Shown here piece after piece: positions 60,416 through 64,000 of a stretch of 64,000 nt of DNA (its first letter is position 1; every line of letters begins with the position of its first letter). The DNA is from Sphingomonas quercus (GTDB lineage: Bacteria > Pseudomonadota > Alphaproteobacteria > Sphingomonadales > Sphingomonadaceae): assembly GCF_018863195.1 (NCBI RefSeq), contig NZ_JAHKRT010000001.1:558001-622000 (forward strand). The letters are read 5' to 3'. Made by a program: the position numbers and the translations under genes. The notes under the pieces are model-generated. The model was not told the origin of the DNA. It did no database searches and saw only the letters and a program-made list of their open reading frames with translations.

Positions 60416-63013
60416 TCAGAGCTTGACGGTCATGCTGACCAGCGCGTTACGGCCGACGATCGCACGCCCGTAGAAAAAGCCGTTGACGATCGTCTGGGTC
60501 TGGCCCTGCCGCGGGTTGCCCTCCGTGAAGCCCTTGGCGTTGGTGAGATTGTCGACGCTGGCGCTGACGTTGATGCGATCGGTGACGTTCAGGCTCGCGC
60601 CGACGGTGAACACGCTGTAGCTCGGCAGCGCGATGCCGTTGCCGGCGTCGGCATAGATTTTGCCGACATATTTCCAGCGGCCATAAATCTCGCCCAGCCC
60701 GCTCGGCAGGATGAAGGACGGCGTCACCGTCAGCAGCTTCTTGGGCGTGCGCTCCGGCGTGTTGCCGTTGTAGCTGCCGGCGATCGGATTGCTGAACTCG
60801 AGGTTGCTCAACGTCGGGTCCTGATAGACGCCGGACACGCCCAGGCTGAAGAAGCGCACCGGCCGGAAATCCGCATCCACCTGCACGCCGTTGGTCTTGC
60901 TGTCGGCGAGCGCGTTGGTCTGGTTGGCCGGATCGGCCGGATTGATGATCTGGTAGGACAGGTTCTTGATGATCGTGCGGAAGCCGATCACCGATGCCGT
61001 GATCCCCGGCCACTGGAAGCGCGCGCCACCCTCGTAGAGCGTAAGCGCGGTGGGCTTGTGAGTGCCGCCCGTGTCGCCGCCATTGGTCTGGAAGCCGTAT
61101 GCGCCGCGCGCATAGAGCGAGACATGGTCGGTCAGCGTGTAGTTGATGCCGCCGGTATAGGCCCAGTGGTGGAATGTGTCCTTCTGGCGGGTATAGGTGC
61201 CGTCGAAGGTGCTGCCGACATCCTGGAACAGGCCGGGCGTGCCTGCCGGGACCGGCTCGTTGGTCAATGCCGTACCGCCGATGTCGACGCGGACATGCTG
61301 CCGCTCATAGCGGGCGCCGAAGTCGATATGCAGCTTCTCGCCGATGCGCAGCTCGTCGTTGAAGTAGGCCGAGTAGGAATTCACCTCGTCATTGAAGATG
61401 CCCTGGCCCCAATTGCCGTAATTGACCATGCCGTTGTTGGTCAGCTGACCGATGACGTTGCCGCCGCCATCCAGTGCGACGATGTCATAGACGTGCGAAT
61501 TGTTGCGCACATCGTTGATCACCGTGGCAACGGCGGACTGATCGTTGCGCCGGCGGACATTGTAATACATTCCGCCGACGGTCAGCGAATTGTCGAACGC
61601 GCCGGCCTCGTGATCCCATTTCACGCCGAAATCGCTGCCGAAATCCTTGGTCGACAGCGTCTGGTGGTTGAGCACGGTCTGCTGCAGCAGCCCGTTGCCG
61701 TTCAGCCCGGCCAGCGCCGACGTGTTGGAAGCCGGGATGATCGCCCCGCCCAGCGTGTCGCGCAGGGCATATTGCGCGGTCCCCGGAAACAGCGCGGCGG
61801 CGCGCTGGAAATAGGTCTGGCCGGCAACCGGCGTCAGGCTGGCAAGGGGCGACTTCGTCGGGTCGAGATAATCGCCGGCGGCGGTGAGGCCGGCCGTGCC
61901 GGCGCCGCTGCCCGGGAACAGCCCGTTGAAATCATAGGCGCCGTCCAGATAGCGCGCCCGCGCGAACACCCGGAAGGCGTCGTTGATCGGCTTGTCGATG
62001 TCGATGCGATAGGTCGTCGATTTGACGTGCACGCCGTCCACCGCGCTGAACCGGCGCAGCCGGTTGCCGGTCTGGGAGGAATCCGGCACCAGGAAATTGC
62101 CGAAGGCATTGCCGCCGACATCGTCGCGCTTCAGGTCGAGGCCGGGGATCGAGCTGATCTTGCCGCTCGCCGACACGGCAAAGGGCATGTCGGCATAATA
62201 GGGGTTGTGGATGTCGCTGCGGCGGATGCTCAGCCGCACGAAGCCGTCGTCCGCGAAACGCTTCTCGAGCGCGGCGCGGACATTATAGCCTTCGTGGGAG
62301 AACGGGCTGCGCCGCACGCCATTTTGCGAAACGGCATAGCCGCCGACGTTGAATGCCAGATCCTCGCTGATCGGGGCGGAGAAATAGCCGTCCGCGCGAT
62401 AATCGCCATAGGTCGTGCCGGTGAAGCGCACCGAGGCGGTCGCCTCGTTGAAATTAGGCTTCAGCGTGATGAAGTTGATCGTCGCGCCGGCGCCATTCGG
62501 CGCCAGCACGCCTGACGTGCCGCCTTCCACCGCCTCCAGCCGATCGACGGTGATATCATTCTGGAAATAGAAGTCGGCGCCGCCGCCGCCATAGAGGATC
62601 GGCATGCCATCCTCTTCAAGCGTGATGAACGTTTGCGCGCCGCCGCGCAGGCCGCGCACCGAATAATTGTTCGAGATCGGGCCGGCCGTGCCCTCCACGA
62701 AGATGCCGGGCACCAGCTCCAGCGTCTCGGCTGTGGAGCGCGGCGCCTTGCGCAGCAGGTCTTCGGAATTGGCGAGCGTGACGTTGGAGGAGGAGTCGAA
62801 CAAGGTCCGCTTGCCCGAAGTATTGCCGGTAACGACGATCTCCTCGAGCGTTCCCTGACCTGCCGGCGGCTGGGCACCGGGCGGGGATGCGTTGGTCGCA
62901 GCGGGGGGCTCGGTGGGCGACGGGTTGGCGGCTTGCTGGGCGACGGCACCGGTCGCGGCGAAGAGCGCGGTACCGGCGAGCAAGGTCCCCTTCAGGGAAG
63001 GATGGGCACGCAT
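60416..63013 (-). CDS. TonB-dependent outer-membrane receptor (glycan/halogenase operon)
   Basis: An 865-residue receptor. Signal peptide ends near GAVAQQ; a Pro-rich linker precedes the TonB box EEIVVTGNTS; the plug has VRGLRGGAQTFITLEEDGMP and VEGGTSGVLAPNGAGATINF; the barrel ends ALVSMTVKL, lacking the usual terminal Phe. The GAGATINF wording fits the sphingomonad/Caulobacter group found with tryptophan-halogenase-like genes. It heads the operon TonB receptor, glycosidase-like, halogenase, so an oligosaccharide ligand is likely. Confidence 0.94.
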   Translation of the reverse strand: MRAHPSLKGTLLAGTALFAATGAVAQQAANPSPTEPPAATNASPPGAQPPAGQGTLEEIVVTGNTSGKRTLFDSSSNVTLANSEDLLRKAPRSTAETLELVPGIFVEGTAGPISNNYSVRGLRGGAQTFITLEEDGMPILYGGGGADFYFQNDITVDRLEAVEGGTSGVLAPNGAGATINFITLKPNFNEATASVRFTGTTYGDYRADGYFSAPISEDLAFNVGGYAVSQNGVRRSPFSHEGYNVRAALEKRFADDGFVRLSIRRSDIHNPYYADMPFAVSASGKISSIPGLDLKRDDVGGNAFGNFLVPDSSQTGNRLRRFSAVDGVHVKSTTYRIDIDKPINDAFRVFARARYLDGAYDFNGLFPGSGAGTAGLTAAGDYLDPTKSPLASLTPVAGQTYFQRAAALFPGTAQYALRDTLGGAIIPASNTSALAGLNGNGLLQQTVLNHQTLSTKDFGSDFGVKWDHEAGAFDNSLTVGGMYYNVRRRNDQSAVATVINDVRNNSHVYDIVALDGGGNVIGQLTNNGMVNYGNWGQGIFNDEVNSYSAYFNDELRIGEKLHIDFGARYERQHVRVDIGGTALTNEPVPAGTPGLFQDVGSTFDGTYTRQKDTFHHWAYTGGINYTLTDHVSLYARGAYGFQTNGGDTGGTHKPTALTLYEGGARFQWPGITASVIGFRTIIKNLSYQIINPADPANQTNALADSKTNGVQVDADFRPVRFFSLGVSGVYQDPTLSNLEFSNPIAGSYNGNTPERTPKKLLTVTPSFILPSGLGEIYGRWKYVGKIYADAGNGIALPSYSVFTVGASLNVTDRINVSASVDNLTNAKGFTEGNPRQGQTQTIVNGFFYGRAIVGRNALVSMTVKL

Positions 63014-63302
63014 TCACTGTTCCTCCGAGACGGCCAGGCGGAAGGCTTGCAAAATGCCTCCTCACTCGTGGGCACACAATTGGCGCCCGGACCGCACAAC
63101 GCCGCCCGGTGGAAATTGTTTTGCCATCGGAAACTTCGCGTGGAACTGTTGCGCGAACGACACGGACAGTAAAGTCGTTACGGCTTCGTTATCGACCAAA
63201 GCCAGTCGCCAACCTGTCGCTAGCCTTACAGGCGCATTCAGCGTCAGGCCCGAATCACCGGTCTAATGTGCCTCCATTGCAGATGAGACTGGAGGATGCA
63301 CC

Positions 63303-63578
63303 ATGAAGATCATTCCCATGCTGGCCGCCGCGCTCGGACTGGCCACCGCCGTCGTCCCGCTCGGCGCCGCGGCCAATGCGCAGTCCTATGGCTGGAACGA
63401 CGGGCGTCATTATGATCGTGGCGACGATCGCGGCTGGAACCGTCATGATCGCCGCCGCGACGATCGCCGCCACCATTATCGCGGCAATCGCTATAGCTAC
63501 GGCTACGGCCGCTATGACAGCCGCCCGCGCTGCTGGACGGAATGGCGCTACGATCACCGCGTCCGCATCTGCCGCTGA
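63303..63578 (+). CDS. Small secreted His/Arg/Asp/Tyr-rich protein
   Basis: A 91-residue protein with a signal peptide (MKIIPMLAAALGLATAVVPL, cut near ANAQS) and GGAGGA before the ATG. The mature 64 residues are dominated by Arg, Asp, His, Tyr and Gly (GRHYDRGDDRGWNRHDRRRD, YSYGYGRYDSRPRC) with two Cys in RCWTEW and RICR that may form a disulfide. Similar small basic periplasmic proteins are common in sphingomonads and have no known function. A good terminator follows directly. Confidence 0.82.
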   Translation: MKIIPMLAAALGLATAVVPLGAAANAQSYGWNDGRHYDRGDDRGWNRHDRRRDDRRHHYRGNRYSYGYGRYDSRPRCWTEWRYDHRVRICR

Positions 63579-63586
63579 GGCGGATC

Positions 63587-63624
63587 GGGGCGTCCGGCAG
63601 ACCGCCGGGCGCCCCATTTCTTCC
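63587..63624 (+). terminator. Rho-independent terminator after the small secreted protein
   Basis: A 12-base GC stem, GGGGCGTCCGGC paired with GCCGGGCGCCCC (one G-U-type mismatch), loop of 5, followed by ATTTCTTCC. It begins 8 bases after the stop codon at 63578. Confidence 0.7.
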
Positions 63625-63812
63625 CGGGGCCGTGCAGCTCCGCACCGCGCCTTCCCGATGGCCCGCCGAAGGGCGCCACGCCGACCATCCGCTTCGGAAG
63701 CCCGTGGTCATCCGTCCCCGCGCCGGCCAGCGACCGCCCCTCACGTGGTTCCCCGTTTACAGTGCCCGATAATCGTATAATGTCTACGACTAGGGCATAA
63801 GGGGCAGTGTGA

Positions 63813-64000
63813 ATGAGCTTTGGGAAGCTATACCCTCTGGTATTGATGGCGTCCGCGGTGGCCGGAATGGCGCTGGGCGGCGCCGCTCACGCGCAGACCC
63901 GGCTCGACTTCCATCTCTATCCGGCGGTGTCCACCGGCCCCCTCGATCCGGCATGGAGCCCGGATGGGAAGACGCTCAGTTACGCTGCACAGGGCGACAT
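63813..64000 (+). CDS. Exported TolB-like/amidohydrolase-type protein, 3' partial
   Basis: The gene runs off the right edge. The ATG at 63813 follows AAGGGG; the visible 62 residues are a signal peptide (LVLMASAVAGMALGGAAHAQ, cut at AHAQ) and a start RLDFHLYPAVSTGPLDPAWSP-type segment with WSPDGKTLSYAAQGDI, the first PD40/TolB beta-propeller blade. Sphingomonad proteins with this opening usually continue as a WD40-like propeller followed by a metal-dependent amidohydrolase domain. Only the propeller start is seen, so the hydrolase part is inference. Confidence 0.65.
   Translation, partial: MSFGKLYPLVLMASAVAGMALGGAAHAQTRLDFHLYPAVSTGPLDPAWSPDGKTLSYAAQGD

Noticed and set aside
60368-62515. A 715-codon plus-strand open frame opposite the third TonB receptor
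   Set aside because: Same reason: a shadow of the receptor, with repeated Val/Asp/Ile filler and no domain.
1-64000. tRNA, rRNA, CRISPR arrays and complete insertion sequences
   Set aside because: None could be recognised by eye in either strand; only short repeats and islet scars are present.

Overview
The window is a high-GC stretch of a Sphingomonadaceae-like alphaproteobacterial chromosome. The support is three TonB-dependent receptors, a PEPxxWA-CTERM protein, two alphaproteobacterial LexA boxes (GTTC-N7-GTTC), a sphingomonad-type extragenic palindrome, HME-RND efflux and an exported PQQ/flavin oxidation cluster. No rRNA, tRNA or CRISPR array was seen. Genus is inference only.

Layout. 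0-3.5 kb: end of an O-GlcNAc-transferase-like gene, an unknown gene, and a two-gene operon (secreted unknown plus DUF2809). 3.6-18.4 kb: a catabolic-looking region read on the minus strand. One operon runs TonB receptor, PQQ dehydrogenase, NHL protein, Tat-type flavin amine oxidase, cytochrome c and probably alkaline phosphatase, from a promoter with a perfect palindrome over the predicted start site. A second runs mmsA, GMC oxidoreductase and an exported DapA-family lyase, divergent from a LysR gene. Between the two operons is an 882-bp islet flanked by imperfect 38-bp copies of the dapA-like 3' end. It carries an Rz1-like lipoprotein, a lone hicB and a truncated hicA. 19.3-25.7 kb: two methyltransferases (one with a likely 3' frameshift, flanked by a 52-bp repeat), PRC-barrel, SleB hydrolase, HPP and DEAD-box helicase genes. 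25.8-32.3 kb: a two-component system, a convergent TonB receptor and a ClC-CBS channel.

32.6-40.5 kb: a tightly overlapping HME-RND metal-efflux operon (adaptor, pump, DUF3240, outer-membrane factor) divergent from its two-component system across a symmetric operator array. 40.5-50 kb: GTP-type PEP carboxykinase, a LysR protein with two HTH domains, an aminotransferase, DUF454, Crp/Fnr, VOC, GNAT and a chemoreceptor. 50.1-56.1 kb: a DNA-repair neighbourhood with two operons, DUF763-alkB and radical SAM-udgX, each preceded by a perfect LexA box, with VOC/YCII genes between. 56-63 kb: a PEP-CTERM protein facing an operon of TonB receptor, secreted six-hairpin glycosidase-like protein and flavin-dependent halogenase. 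The window ends with a small basic secreted protein and the start of an exported TolB-like/amidohydrolase gene.

How the genes may work together (inference): the 4.8-12.6 kb operon looks like outer-membrane import plus periplasmic oxidation feeding electrons to cytochrome c. The 13.9-18.2 kb operon would supply a periplasmic aldol/lyase step and oxidation to an acyl-CoA. The substrate cannot be named from sequence. The 50-56 kb block looks like an SOS-inducible repair set for alkylated, uracil-containing or otherwise modified DNA.
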